From positions 72,841-136,840 of the forward strand of contig JAAXHG010000122.1 in assembly GCA_012270995.1 (NCBI GenBank): 64,000 nucleotides of DNA, in the 5' to 3' direction. This document shows, piece after piece, positions 24,159-37,381 of this stretch (the first letter of the stretch is position 1; each line of letters opens with the position of its first letter). The DNA comes from Vicinamibacteraceae bacterium. GTDB lineage: Bacteria > Acidobacteriota > Thermoanaerobaculia > Multivoradales > Multivoraceae. Under the pieces are notes generated by a model. That model made no database searches. It was not told where the DNA came from and was given only the letters and a program-made list of their open reading frames with translations. Both the position numbers and the translations under genes were made by a program.

Positions 24159-24320
24159 GGGTCCTCGGGGGGTGGGGTTCCAGCGGACTCGAAGCGAGCG
24201 ACGCCCTGCGCCCCCACAGCGAACGACGACTGACCGGAGCGAGCGTAGTGGAGTGCGCCCAGTCCTCCCAGCCTCTCCGGGAGCGCGCACGGCCGCTGGG
24301 ACCCCACCCCCCGAGGACCC
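24159..24320. repeat. Long inverted repeat between convergent genes (28-bp arms)
   Basis: Left arm 24159-24186 and right arm 24293-24320 are inverted copies matching at 27 of 28 bases (arms include GGGTCCTCGGGGGG), separated by 106 bp. The element fills most of the gap between two convergent stop codons. Its size suits a REPIN or MITE-like element or a large bidirectional terminator. It contains no gene. Confidence 0.75.
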
Positions 24321-24352
24321 CATACCGGCGGGTGTTACCGGCGACTACTCGC

Positions 24353-25423
24353 CTACTCGCCGCCCGTGCTGGCCGCCTTGCCGGCGCGCCAGTCGTCCTC
24401 GAGTATGCGCGCGCCGCGGAGCGTGCCACCCATCGAGTAGTTGCCTTCGTGGCAGGCGTACTCGTAGACCCGCTCCGGGTCGCGCTTCCAGATGTACTCG
24501 CCGGACCAGGGGGCTTCCCAGGTGGCCGGGTCGTTCATCGTGAAGTGGTAGAGGATGTTGCCGTCCGGCTGGAGCGTCAGTCGCTCCGTGACGTGGAGGT
24601 CCTTCGTCGCTCCGCGCAGGAAGCCGTCGGGCCGGAAGTGCACCGAGTCGATGACCAGGGCGTCACCTTCCCACCAGCCGATCGAATCGCCCAGCCACCG
24701 CCGTTCCTCCGGACTCGGGTGCTCGTCGTTCAGACGGATGATCCTGGCGTCGTGGACCATCTCGATCAGGATCATGATGTGGTCTTCGGTCTGCACCACG
24801 CGCTTGTAGTTGTTGTAGCCGCTGGGGAAGGTCGGCGTGGCGCCGGTGAAGCCGAGGATGCAGCGCTCGCTGATCGGCAGCGATTCGGGGCCGTCGTACG
24901 GGCCCGGACCGTCGAGTTCGAGCCACCAGGCGACGCCCTCGTTCGGCCGCCGCAGCTTGGCGCGCTCCGCGAATCTCGCCTTGGCGGCCTCGGTCGTTTC
25001 CGGCAAACGGCCGTTCGGGGGGTCGATGATGATCGAGGTCCTGAACTTGCCGTCCACCGCGAAGGTGTCGGTGCCGCGGTCGAGCCAGAAGCTGTTGTAG
25101 CCGCCGACGTTGCCCGCCGCGCCGGGTGAGCCGTCGCCGCCTTCCGGCGGCGCGTCGCGGTCCGGATCGGAGACCTGGTGGCGGTCAGCGCGAGCCTTGG
25201 CCGCGTCGGCCGCGATCTTCTCGGCCTCTTCCCGGGTCAGGTAGAGGTTCTCGCCGTACTCCTCGGGCCGCTGGAGCGGCGTCAGCGTGGCGGCGTCGTA
25301 CGTTCCGGTCAGGTCGGGCTTGCCGTTGGCGGCCCGCTTGATCTCGCCTTGGGCCGCCAGAACTGGCGCAGCGAGCAGCATCACGAGGGTGGCGGTCAGG
25401 GCCGCGAGCGGTCGGACTCTCAT
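24353..25423 (-). CDS. Secreted protein of an uncharacterised paralogous family (member A)
   Basis: 356 residues, signal peptide about 1-24 (LTATLVMLLAAPVLAAQ). Family landmarks in order: GKPDLTGTYDAATLTPLQRP (33-52), GGYNSFWLDRGTDTFAVDGK, DPPNGRLP, YDGPESLPISERCILGF, VVQTEDHIMILIEMVHDARI, GDSIGWWEGDALVIDS, LHVTERLTLQPDG, and a conserved C-terminus YEYACHEGNYSMGGTLRGAR. One Cys pair (ERCILG / YACHEG) is shared by members. No enzyme motif was recognised. The window has four close members plus one distant relative. The next-door copy (member B) is closest and in tandem, indicating local duplication. Confidence 0.7.
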   Translation of the reverse strand: MRVRPLAALTATLVMLLAAPVLAAQGEIKRAANGKPDLTGTYDAATLTPLQRPEEYGENLYLTREEAEKIAADAAKARADRHQVSDPDRDAPPEGGDGSPGAAGNVGGYNSFWLDRGTDTFAVDGKFRTSIIIDPPNGRLPETTEAAKARFAERAKLRRPNEGVAWWLELDGPGPYDGPESLPISERCILGFTGATPTFPSGYNNYKRVVQTEDHIMILIEMVHDARIIRLNDEHPSPEERRWLGDSIGWWEGDALVIDSVHFRPDGFLRGATKDLHVTERLTLQPDGNILYHFTMNDPATWEAPWSGEYIWKRDPERVYEYACHEGNYSMGGTLRGARILEDDWRAGKAASTGGE

Positions 25424-25451
25424 TCTGCGTCCTCCTGTTTCGACTGGATGC

Positions 25452-25466
25452 CGAAGTGTAGCGGAG
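25452..25466 (-). promoter_or_regulatory. Shared CTCCGCTACACT -10-like motif
   Basis: Minus strand CTCCGCTACACTTCG, 14 of 15 bases identical to the sites at 26814 and 49723. TACACT resembles a sigma70 -10 box. It lies 29 bases before the start of paralog A. Confidence 0.4.
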
Positions 25467-25595
25467 GGCCGGTGTTCCGAAGCCGAGACCTGCTGTTGAG
25501 CACTCTCGCCCGCGAGGTCGCGAGGTATTCACGAAACAGCCCGTGAAGACTACAGATCTGTCGCACGAGGCCTGTACAGTCTGCGTGATCGCAGG

Positions 25596-25654
25596 GGTCG
25601 CCCGTCCTTTGACCCCTCTAGGAACGAGAGGTGTCAGGTCGACTGCGGGCGACC
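25596..25654. repeat. 59-bp interrupted stem-loop between tandem paralogs
   Basis: Outer arms GGTCGCCCG and CGGGCGACC pair perfectly; inner arms GACCCCTCT and AGAGGTGTC pair at 8 of 9 positions around a 7-base loop. It sits between the stop of paralog B and the start of paralog A on the same strand. No T-tract follows. It may be a terminator, mRNA processing signal or structured 5' region; nothing else was seen in this 281-bp gap. Confidence 0.5.
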
Positions 25655-25704
25655 ACACTTCGGCGTCTTGGCCGGTATCGGTAGGCGCCGGCGAACCGCA
25701 GGCG

Positions 25705-26784
25705 CTATTCCCCGCTGCCGGCGCCGGTGCTCGCGGCCTTGGCGGCCAGAGCGTCAGCCTCCAGCACCCGCGCGCCTCGTAGCGTCCCGCCCATCGAGTA
25801 GTTCCCTTCGTGGCAGGCGTACTCGTAGACGTCCACGGGGCTGTGCTTCCAGATGTACTCGCCGGACCAGGGGGCGTCCCATGTCGCCGGATCGTCGATC
25901 GTGAACCGGTAGAGGATGTCGCCGTTCGGCTGCAGCGTGAGGCGTTCCGTGACGTGGGACTCCTGGGTGGCGCCGCGCAGGATCGCCTTCGGGTGGAAGT
26001 TCCGCGAGTCGATGACCAGGGTGTCGCCTTCCCACCAGCCGATGGAGTGGCCGAGCCACTTCCGCTCTTCGGGATCCGGGTGATCGGCGTTCAGCCGCAC
26101 GATGCGGGCGTCGTGGACCATCTCGATCAGGATCATGATGTGGTCCTCGGTCTGCACCACGCGCTTGAAGTTGTTGTAGAGGCTCGGGAAGGTCGGCGTG
26201 GCGCCGGTGAAGCCGACGATGCAGCGTTCGGTCACCGGAAGGGTCTCGGGACCGTCGTACGGGCCGTGACCCTCGATGTCGAGCCACCAGGCGGAGCCGT
26301 CGTTCGGCCGGCGCAGCCGGCGGCGCTCGGCGGATCTCGCCTGGCCAGCCTCGGTCATCTCCGGCATGCGGCCGTTCGAAGGATCGAAGATGATCGAGGT
26401 GCGGAACTTGCCGTCGACCGCGAACGCCTCGGTTCCGGTCTCGACCCAGAACCGGTTGTAGCCGCCGACGTTGCCGGCGCCGCCAGTCGTTCCGTCACCG
26501 CCGACCGGCGGCGGCTTGCGGTTCGGATCGGAAACCTGGTGCCGGTCGGCGGCGTACTGGGCCGCGTCCGCCTCGATCTTCGCCGCGTCCTCGGGGCTCA
26601 GGAAGAGGTTGTCGCCGTACTTCTCAGGCCGCTGAAGCGGCGTCAGGGTGCCGGCGTCGTAGGTGCCGGTCAGGTCGGGCTTGCCGTTGGCGGCGCGCTT
26701 GACGTCGCCCTGGGCGGTCAGCGCAGGGGCTGCGATCAGCAGCGCGAAGGCGGCGATCAACGCCGTGGGGACTCGGACTCTCAT
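25705..26784 (-). CDS. Secreted protein of the same paralogous family (member B)
   Basis: 359 residues with a signal peptide (IAAFALLIAAPALTAQ). It is nearly collinear with member A: GKPDLTGTYDAGTLTPLQRPEKYGDNLF, VGGYNRFWVETGTEAFAVDGK, WWLDIEGHGPYDGPETLPVTERCIVGF, GHSIGWWEGDTLVIDSRNF, YEYACHEGNYSMGGTLRGARVL. The strong identity and tandem same-strand position point to duplication. Both carry the same -10-like motif about 30 bases upstream, so they are probably independently transcribed and similarly regulated. The function is unknown. Confidence 0.7.
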   Translation of the reverse strand: MRVRVPTALIAAFALLIAAPALTAQGDVKRAANGKPDLTGTYDAGTLTPLQRPEKYGDNLFLSPEDAAKIEADAAQYAADRHQVSDPNRKPPPVGGDGTTGGAGNVGGYNRFWVETGTEAFAVDGKFRTSIIFDPSNGRMPEMTEAGQARSAERRRLRRPNDGSAWWLDIEGHGPYDGPETLPVTERCIVGFTGATPTFPSLYNNFKRVVQTEDHIMILIEMVHDARIVRLNADHPDPEERKWLGHSIGWWEGDTLVIDSRNFHPKAILRGATQESHVTERLTLQPNGDILYRFTIDDPATWDAPWSGEYIWKHSPVDVYEYACHEGNYSMGGTLRGARVLEADALAAKAASTGAGSGE

Positions 26785-26813
26785 TCTAGGTCCTCCGGAT
26801 GAGGGTGGGTAGG

Positions 26814-26828
26814 CGGAGTGTAGCGGAG
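26814..26828 (-). promoter_or_regulatory. Shared CTCCGCTACACT -10-like motif
   Basis: CTCCGCTACACTCCG on the minus strand, 30 bases before the start of paralog B. With flanks, the identity to the site at 49723 extends to 19 bases. Confidence 0.45.
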
Positions 26829-27866
26829 TCAGGAGCCTTCAATCCGCCGCCGCGGCAACGGCCGCTCCGGCACGTCCTCCAGCAGGCCGCCGTGGCCTAG
26901 CGAGGTGATGTCGCGCCGCGTCAGCCGGTCCCCGACGAGCAGGCGGGGCAGCACCAGATCGACGATGTTTCGCTTCGGGCTGCGGGCGCAGCCGGGGGCG
27001 CCCAGGACCGGCGTGCCGCCGAGTTCGCCAAGCAGCAGCAGGTTGCCGGGGTCGACCGGGGCGCCGTAGCAGATGACCGAGCCGCCGGCGGCTTCGATGG
27101 CGGTCGGGGCGAGGTCGTGGCGGTCCTGGATCGCCGTTTCGCCGGCGAGGATCAGGAGATCGACGTCCGGGGCGAGTTGGGACGCCGTCGCCGCGAGATC
27201 CTCGGTCTCTTGCTCCCGGTCGATCGGCACGAAGCGTACCTGGGTGAGTTGAGCGCCGAGGGTGCCGAGCCGCTGCCGGAAGGCCTTCTCGAAGCCGGCG
27301 ACGAGCCGTTCGCGGCCGGCGGAGCGGCCGGCGGCGACGGTCCCGGAGACGATCAGGCCCGCGGTGCTCGGCGGCAGCGGGTCGAGCCGGATCAGCGGGC
27401 TTGCGGCGACGCCCTCGGCCGCGGCTACCGTCCCTTCGGACAGGGCGTAGGGGAGGATCTTCGTCGTTCCGACCATCTTGCCGGCGCGGGCCACGCTGTG
27501 GTTGGGCCGGGTGGCGAGGGTGACGCCGTCGCAGTCGTTGATGCGGTCCAGGGCCGAGGCGTCGACGCGCAGCACCCCCAGCGTCCGCGCGTGCAGGTTG
27601 ACCCGCCCGGTCGTCGGCCCGCGCAGGTCGAGACCCGTTCCGGCAACGGCTTCACTGACTCGGCGAGCCGCCTCGTTCTCGTCGACGTCACCGGGTTCCA
27701 GCCGTGCCGCGAAGACCCGGTCGCGGCCGAGACCGGCCAGCACTTCCAGTTCGTCGTCGCCGAGGGCGCGGCCCTTCCGCAGCACGCGGCGGCCGTCGTC
27801 GTCGTAGACGTTGTGGCCGAGGATCGCGCCGTGAGCCTCGGTGAGCGGAGTAGCTTCGAACTTCAT
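26829..27866 (-). CDS. Molybdopterin-binding (MoeA/MPT-domain) protein
   Basis: 345 residues from MKFEATPLTEAHGAILGHNV; an upstream ATG overlaps the next gene and adds unlikely sequence. The N-terminus resembles proteins that pair with MobA-like nucleotidyltransferases in maturation of xanthine-dehydrogenase-type enzymes. The C-terminal half has the MPT-binding core: LIVSGTVAAGRS, DVDLLILAGETAIQDRHDLAPTAIEAAGG, YGAPVDPGNLLLLGELGGTPVLGAPGCARSPKRNIVDLVLPRLL. It probably handles the molybdenum cofactor for a molybdoenzyme encoded elsewhere. It is divergent from the M20 gene with 49 bases between starts. Confidence 0.82.
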   Translation of the reverse strand: MKFEATPLTEAHGAILGHNVYDDDGRRVLRKGRALGDDELEVLAGLGRDRVFAARLEPGDVDENEAARRVSEAVAGTGLDLRGPTTGRVNLHARTLGVLRVDASALDRINDCDGVTLATRPNHSVARAGKMVGTTKILPYALSEGTVAAAEGVAASPLIRLDPLPPSTAGLIVSGTVAAGRSAGRERLVAGFEKAFRQRLGTLGAQLTQVRFVPIDREQETEDLAATASQLAPDVDLLILAGETAIQDRHDLAPTAIEAAGGSVICYGAPVDPGNLLLLGELGGTPVLGAPGCARSPKRNIVDLVLPRLLVGDRLTRRDITSLGHGGLLEDVPERPLPRRRIEGS

Positions 27867-27915
27867 CGGTGGCGTGAAACTACACCGGGACCTGCGGCGG
27901 TAAACTCCGTCCCCC

Positions 27916-29073
27916 ATGGCCTCCGATGACTACGGCCGGATCGACGGCTGGCGCGACGAGCTGACCGAGTGGCGGCGGGACTTCCACCGGTACCCGGAGC
28001 TCGCCTTCGAGGAGGAGCGGACGTCGCAGATCGTGACGGAACGGCTGCGGTCGTTCGGCGTCGAGGAGGTCCATCACGGGATCGCGAAGACCGGAGTCGT
28101 CGCGACGATTCGCGCCGGCCGTTCGGATCGCGCGGTGGCGCTGCGAGCCGACATGGACGCGCTGCCGATCCATGAACAGAACCACTTCGGGCACTGCTCG
28201 ACCGCGCCCGGAAAGATGCATGCCTGCGGGCACGACGGCCACACCGCGATGCTCCTGGGCGCGGCCCGCTACCTCGCCGAGACCAGGAACTTCAACGGCA
28301 GGGTGCAGCTCATTTTCCAGCCGGCGGAGGAGAAGGACGGCGGCGCCGGAGTCATGGTCCGGGAAGGGCTGTTCGAACGCTTCCCGGCCGACAAGGTCTT
28401 CGGCCTGCACAACTTCCCGGGCGTGCCGACCGGCGCGTTCGCGACGAACAGCGGTCCGTTCATGGCCGCGATCGACCAGTTCGAGATCGAGATCCGCGGC
28501 CGCGGTACGCACGGCGCCTGGCCGCACAGCGGCATCGACCCGATCGTCGCCGCGTCGCAGGTCGTGCTGGGTCTCCAGACCCTGGTGTCCCGCAACGTCG
28601 ATCCCCGGCGCCGGGCCGTGGTGTCGGTGACGATGAGCCATGCCGGCGAGGCCTTCAACGTGATCCCCGAGACCGCGTACCTGGCCGGCGGCGTGCGTTC
28701 CTTCCTGCGCGAAGTGCAGGACATCCTGGAGTTGGGGCTGGAACGCGTCGTCCACGGCATCTGCGCCGCCCACGGCGCCTCGGCCAAGGTGGACTACGAG
28801 CGCTACTACCCGGCGACGGTCAACGCGCCGCGCGAGACGGAGGAGATGACCGCCGCGGCGCTCAGCATGGGCTGGGAGGTCGACACGGAGATGGAGCCGC
28901 TGATGGGCTCCGATGACTTCGCGTTCCTGGCCGAGGAGCGTCCGGGGTCCTTCATGATGATCGGCAACGGCGACAGCGAGATGCTGCACACGCCGAGGTA
29001 CGACTTCAACGACGAGCTGCTGACGATCGGCGCCAAGTACTGGGCGCGGCTGGCCGAAAGTCAGCTTTCCTAG
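27916..29073 (+). CDS. M20 family amidohydrolase (hippurate/N-acyl-amino-acid hydrolase type)
   Basis: 385 residues, no signal peptide. It cleaves N-acyl amino acids or similar amides with two metal ions. Motifs: RRDFHRYPELAFEE (21-34), RADMDALPIHEQ, MHACGHDGHTAMLLG (metal ligands C104 and H106), QPAEEKDGGA with the catalytic Glu pair near 138-139, RGRGTHGAWPHSGIDPI for the dimer His, and MGSDDFAFLAEERPGSFMMIG near the end. This Cys-type metal site and length fit the M20D group (HipO/IAA-amino-acid hydrolase). It is followed by the second copy of the 65-bp repeat. Confidence 0.93.
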   Translation: MASDDYGRIDGWRDELTEWRRDFHRYPELAFEEERTSQIVTERLRSFGVEEVHHGIAKTGVVATIRAGRSDRAVALRADMDALPIHEQNHFGHCSTAPGKMHACGHDGHTAMLLGAARYLAETRNFNGRVQLIFQPAEEKDGGAGVMVREGLFERFPADKVFGLHNFPGVPTGAFATNSGPFMAAIDQFEIEIRGRGTHGAWPHSGIDPIVAASQVVLGLQTLVSRNVDPRRRAVVSVTMSHAGEAFNVIPETAYLAGGVRSFLREVQDILELGLERVVHGICAAHGASAKVDYERYYPATVNAPRETEEMTAAALSMGWEVDTEMEPLMGSDDFAFLAEERPGSFMMIGNGDSEMLHTPRYDFNDELLTIGAKYWARLAESQLS

Positions 29074-29076
29074 CCG

Positions 29077-29141
29077 CCGCCAAACCTGTCGCGGACTCCA
29101 TGTTTGGCCCCAGCCCCCACCTCACCAGGATCTGGCGTCGC
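29077..29141 (-). repeat. 65-bp dispersed intergenic repeat, copy 2 (inverted)
   Basis: Reverse-oriented relative to the copy at 4232-4296, with 59 of 65 identical bases. It begins 4 bases after the M20 stop codon. The hairpin core CCAAACCTG / CATGTTTGG is preserved except at one pair. Confidence 0.7.
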
Positions 29142-29173
29142 GGAACTTGCTTCGCCGCGTTCCGCGGCGCAAG
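29139..29173 (+). terminator. GC-rich hairpin after the M20 gene
   Basis: CGCGGAAC (29139-29146) and GTTCCGCG (29159-29166) form a perfect 8-bp inverted repeat; an alternative fold pairs CTTGC/CGCCGCG with GCGGCGCAAG up to 29173. No T-run follows. It could end M20 transcription together with the adjacent 65-bp repeat. Confidence 0.35.
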
Positions 29174-29327
29174 CTCCTAGATTCCCGGAAACAAAGTCGG
29201 CGGCAGGGGCGTATTCCCTGATGACGCGGGCGGCTGGCCGGATGAACAGGCCCCGCTTTCACAAAGCTCTCTCCGAAGGAGTTGGCTGGCTGCCCGCGCA
29301 GCACCCCAAAACACCTGAAAGAAAGCC

Positions 29328-30491
29328 ATGAACTTCGCCCATACCTTCAGGATCCCGACCGCTCAGGCCCTCGCGGCGATGATCCTCCTCTTCCTGCCCT
29401 TCGTGGCCGGCTGTGCGTTCGACAGCGGCGTCGCCGGCGAGCCGCCGGCGTCGGAGGCCGCGACACTGGCCGCCGACGATGCGATTCCCGTCGCGGCGCT
29501 GCCGATGTTCCGTGGCCGGATCGAGTCCGTGCTGCGGTTCTCGACGAACCTCGAGGCCGAGAGTCGAGTCGACGTGCTGGCCGAGGCCGAGCGGCATGTG
29601 ACCGACCTCCTGGTCGAGGAGGGAGACACCGTGCGCGCCGGCCAGACCATGCTGCTACTCGAGGACGAGGCGCAGCGCACGGCGCTCAAGAGGGTCGAGA
29701 GCCAGCTCGAGCGCTCCCGCCTGGAGTACGAGCGCCAGAGGCGCCTCTTCGAGCAGGACCTGATCAGCGAGCAGGCCTACAACCAGGCCCGCTACGACCT
29801 GGAGCAGCTCGAGCTCGCCCTCGAGGACGCCGAGCGGGAGTTGGGCTATGCGACGGTTACGGCGCCGATCTCGGGCGTCGTCACCGAGCGGCTCATCAAC
29901 GTGGGCGACCACGTCGAGAACCACACCAAGCTGTTCGAGATCATCGACTTCGACTCGATCGTCGCCCGGGTGTACGTGCCCGAGCGGCAGTTGGCGGGTC
30001 TGTTCGTCGGCCAGCCGGCTCGCGTGCTGGCCCAGTCGCTCGCGGGGTCGCGGGAGGCCGCAATCGAGCGCATCTCGCCCGTCGTCGATCCCCAGAGCGG
30101 CACGGTCAAGGTCACGCTCGGCATCCCGGGCAACCAGGGCCTGCTGCCCGGCATGTACGTCGAAGTCGACCTGGTGGCCGCCGCCCTGGAGGACACGTTG
30201 CTGGCGCCGAAGCGGGCGCTGGTCTACGACCAGGAGCAGGTCTTCGTGTTCCGGGTCGCGCAGGGCGATGACGGTCCCCGCGCGGAGCGACTGCTGGTCC
30301 GGATTCTCGTCGAGAGTGAGGACGTCGTTCATCTGGAGGGCGACCTGGCCGACGGCGAGCGTCTGATCGTGGCCGGGCAGGCGGGCCTCAAGGACGGCGC
30401 CCGGATCCGTCTGCTCGACCCGAGAGAAGCCCTCGGCTCGGGCGCGGAACTGGGAGCGGCATCGACTCCGACCTACCAGCCGGCAAGCTAA
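29328..30491 (+). CDS. RND efflux periplasmic adaptor (membrane fusion lipoprotein)
   Basis: 387 residues. Lipobox LFLPFVAGC near residue 27. Biotinyl-lipoyl half-motifs flank a helical hairpin: ERHVTDLLVEEGDTVRAGQTMLLLEDE, then coiled-coil ALKRVESQLERSRLEYERQRRLFEQDLISEQAYNQARYDLEQLELALEDAERE split here into its heptads (residues about 118-170), then GYATVTAPISGVVTERLINVGDHVEN. The beta-barrel and membrane-proximal domains follow. It links the inner-membrane RND pumps encoded just downstream to an outer-membrane channel. No TolC-like gene is present nearby, so the channel must be encoded elsewhere. Confidence 0.92.
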   Translation: MNFAHTFRIPTAQALAAMILLFLPFVAGCAFDSGVAGEPPASEAATLAADDAIPVAALPMFRGRIESVLRFSTNLEAESRVDVLAEAERHVTDLLVEEGDTVRAGQTMLLLEDEAQRTALKRVESQLERSRLEYERQRRLFEQDLISEQAYNQARYDLEQLELALEDAERELGYATVTAPISGVVTERLINVGDHVENHTKLFEIIDFDSIVARVYVPERQLAGLFVGQPARVLAQSLAGSREAAIERISPVVDPQSGTVKVTLGIPGNQGLLPGMYVEVDLVAAALEDTLLAPKRALVYDQEQVFVFRVAQGDDGPRAERLLVRILVESEDVVHLEGDLADGERLIVAGQAGLKDGARIRLLDPREALGSGAELGAASTPTYQPAS

Positions 30492-30523
30492 GGCTCAAGC
30501 CGACGCATCAACAGGAGCGCGGC

Positions 30524-30625
30524 ATGAAGGCCTGCAGCCCTTGCTGGGGGTCCGGCGTCGCACCGAGAGCGGCGAGGCGCGCGTCTGACAAGGCGCGACG
30601 AAGGAACATACCGGGCCGCATTTGA
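30524..30625 (+). CDS. 33-aa small ORF between efflux adaptor and pump
   Basis: ATG with AGGAG 6 bases upstream opens 33 codons (begins MKACSPCWGSGVAPRAARRA, then Arg/Lys-rich) ending 13 bases before the RND start. It contains a CxxC pair. It may be a leader peptide or chance; base composition gives no decisive support. Confidence 0.22.
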   Translation: MKACSPCWGSGVAPRAARRASDKARRRNIPGRI

Positions 30626-30638
30626 CTGAGGAGCAACG

Positions 30639-34246
<3,608 letters not shown>

Positions 34247-34250
<4 letters not shown>

Positions 34251-37200
34251 TCCCCGGCGGACTGGGCAGGTCGCTGCCCCGGCTCTCGCTGGAGCGCCGC
34301 GTCGGCGTCCTCGTCGTCGTCGGCGCCGTCCTGGTCATGGGATTGGTGGCGGCCCTGTCGCTGCCGATCGAACTGATCCCGTCCGGCTACAGCTCGCCCT
34401 TCCTGCGAGTGACCGTGCCGTGGCGCGACGCGCCGCCTCAGGAGGTGCTCGACAAGATCACGATCCCGCTGGAGGAGGAACTGGCGACCATCCGGGGGCT
34501 GCAGAACCAGTACTCGTTCTGCGCCGTCGGCTTCAGCCAGGTCTTCCTGAGCTTCGCGCACGGGACCGACATGGACGTCGCCTACCGCGAGGTCCGGGAC
34601 CGGATCGAGCGAGCCCGGGCACGTCTGCCGGAGGACGTCCAGCAGGTCTTCATCCGCAAGGACGACGACACCCAGATGCCGGTGGCGATGGTCGGCGTCC
34701 TCGTCGACGAGGGGACGGCCGACACCTACAACCTGATCCAGAACGAGGTCATCCTGAAGCTGGAACGGCTACCCGGGGTGGCCTCGGTCGATGCCCAGGG
34801 CCTGCTGGAGCGGGAAGTGCTGATCGAGCTCGACCGGCAGCGGGTCGAGGCGGCGGGGCTCAACATCTTCGAGATCGCCCAGGACCTGCAATCGGACTAC
34901 TTCACGCTGGCGTCGGGCAACGTTCGCGCCGGCGACCGCAAGCTGCTTCTGCGGTCGGTGGCGGGTTACCCCGCGCCCCAGAACGTACGCGACATGCTGA
35001 TCACCGACACGGTGCGGCTGGGCGACATCGCCTCCGTGCGCTACGACGTGCCCGACGACGAGTTCCGGGTGCGGGTGAACGGCCTGCCCGCCTACGCGAT
35101 CCGGGTGCAGAAGGAAGGCGAGGCGAACGCGCTGGACGTGGCCCGCGAGGTCGAGGGCGTGGTGCGGGAACTGGCGGCGAATCCACGCCTCGGGGCCATC
35201 GAGGCGGACGTGATCATGAGTTCGGGCGAGATCATCCGCGACTCGATGGGAGTGCTCCTGTCGAGCGGCCGGATCGGGGCGATCTTCGCGATGATCGTGC
35301 TCTTCTTCTTTCTCCGCCGGCTGCGGATGAGCCTGATCATCGCCTTCTCGATCCCGCTATCCATGGTCGTGGCGGTGGTCGCGATGTACTTCTTCGGCGA
35401 GACCTTCAACGTGATCTCGCTGCTTGGGCTCATGATCTCGGTCGGGCTCCTGGTCGACAACTCGGTCGTGGTGGCCGAGAACATCCACCGCCTGCATCAG
35501 AGCGGCACGGGACGTCGTCAGGCGACGCTTCAGGGGGCGGGGGAGATCGCGCTGGCGATCACCACGGCCACTCTGACCACCGTGATCGTCTTCCTGCCGG
35601 TGTCGCTGGTCGAGGGTCAGGGTCAGTTCATGCTGCTCCGGCTCGTGATTCCCATCACGGTCTCCCTGCTCGCTTCCCTGGTAGTGGCGCTTGTCGTCGT
35701 TCCGCTGGCCGTCTACATCACTCTGCCGTCGCGATCGTCGGCCGAGGAGGGGGTCCTGCGCCATGCCCGGAACGCTTCGAACGTCGTCCTGCGACGGGCC
35801 TACGACGCCACCTTCGGTCTCCTGAACCGCGTCTACAGCGGCATGCTGGCGTACGGCCTGCGCCGCCGGCTCGACGTCGTCCTCCTGCTCGTGGCTGCGC
35901 TGGCGCTGACCCAGGTCGCCGCCAGCGGCCGGCTCGAGGTCGTTCCGATGTCGGAGGACGACCAGGCGTTTTTCAACGTCGAGGTCCGGTTGCCGCGCAA
36001 CATCTCGTTCGACGAGACGATCGAGTACTTCGCGCGCGCCGAGGAGAAGATCGACGGTTTGCGCGAGGAACTCGATCTCGACTACCTCGTCTTCTTCCAC
36101 GAGCGGACCTGGGGCCAGATCCAGGGGATCATGGCGACCGGCGCCGACCTCAAGATGCGCGAGGTCACGGAACGGGTGATCGACCTCATGCCCGAGATGC
36201 CGGGCGTGCGCTTCCACACAGGCTTCGCGTCGGAGCAGGAGACGACTGACAAGGCCCTCGAGACGCTGACCCTGTTCGGCGAGGACGCCGAGGTTCTGGA
36301 AGAAGTGGCGAGCGGCGTCGAGGACCGGCTGGCGCGCGTTCCGGGCGTGCTGGCGGTCAAGAAGTCGGCCGACGAGGCCCCGAACGAACTGGCGCTGGTC
36401 CTGGACAGGGATCTCGCGATGCGCCAGCAGGTCAACCCGCGGACGCTGGCGGTGATGGTCGGCTACGCGCTGCGCGGCCAGGCGCTGCCGCGGATCTACT
36501 ACGGCGGACGCGACATCCCGGTGCGCATCCGCTTCGAGGAGGAGGACCGCCAGAGTCTCGCCGAACTCCGTGACTTTTCGGTACCGACGGAGAGCGGCGA
36601 GGCGCTCGCCATCGGCACCCTCGTCGACGTGCGCCAGCAGCCGTCGGCGACCCGGATCTCCCGTCGCGACAAGCAGACCGCGCGCCGGATCACGGTCGAG
36701 CTCGAAGAGGGCCGGGAGAGCGAGGCGCGGCGGGCGGTGCGCGCCGTCGCCGCGCAGACCGACTTGCCCGAAGGCGTGGCCTGGGCGCGGCTGGTGCGCA
36801 ACGTCGCCGCCGAGGAGACGCGGAACCTGATGATCGCGGCGCTCATGTCGATCGCCTTCGTCTACCTGCTGATGGGGTTTCTGTTCGAGAGCTTCCTGCT
36901 GCCGTTGGCGATCCTGGTCACGATCCCGCTCGCCAGCATGGGGGTGACCTGGATTCACCTGCTGGCCGGACGCGACCTCGACTTTCTCGGGCTGGTGGGC
37001 CTGATCATTCTGATCGGCGTCGTCGTGAACAACGGGATCGTGCTCCTCGATTCGGTCAACCGGCTGCGGGCCGCGGGCATGGAACGGACCGAGGCTCTCC
37101 TGGAGGCCGCCAACCGGCGTTTCCGGCCGATCATGATGACGGCACTGACCACGATCGGCGGCATGGTGCCGCTGCTGTTCGGTCAACCGACGCAGATGGG

Positions 37201-37375
37201 GCTGAGCTACAAGAGCTTCGCCTTGACCCTGATCGGCGGCATGGCCGCGGCGACGCTGCTGACCCTGCTCGCGGTGCCCGTGTTCTACACGATGATCGAG
37301 GACGGCAGGGCGTGGGTGGGGCGGTCGCTGGCTGGCGTACTGGCGCCGGGACGGAAGGCGCCCGTGAATCCGTAA
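34247..37375 (+). CDS. RND-family efflux pump, inner-membrane permease 2
   Basis: 1042 residues, normal length. TM1 VLVVVGAVLVMGLVAAL; porter stretch TVPWRDAPPQEVLDKITIPLEEEL; TM4 region GLMISVGLLVDNSVVVAENIHRL with a single Asp (VDNS); C-terminal GLIILIGVVVNNGIVLLDSVNRLR and RPIMMTALTTIGGMVPLLFG. It is translationally coupled to permease 1. Two different permeases behind one adaptor suggest a heteromeric pump like MdtBC, or two alternative pumps. The substrate cannot be told from sequence. Confidence 0.93.
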
Positions 37376-37381
37376 CGCTGT

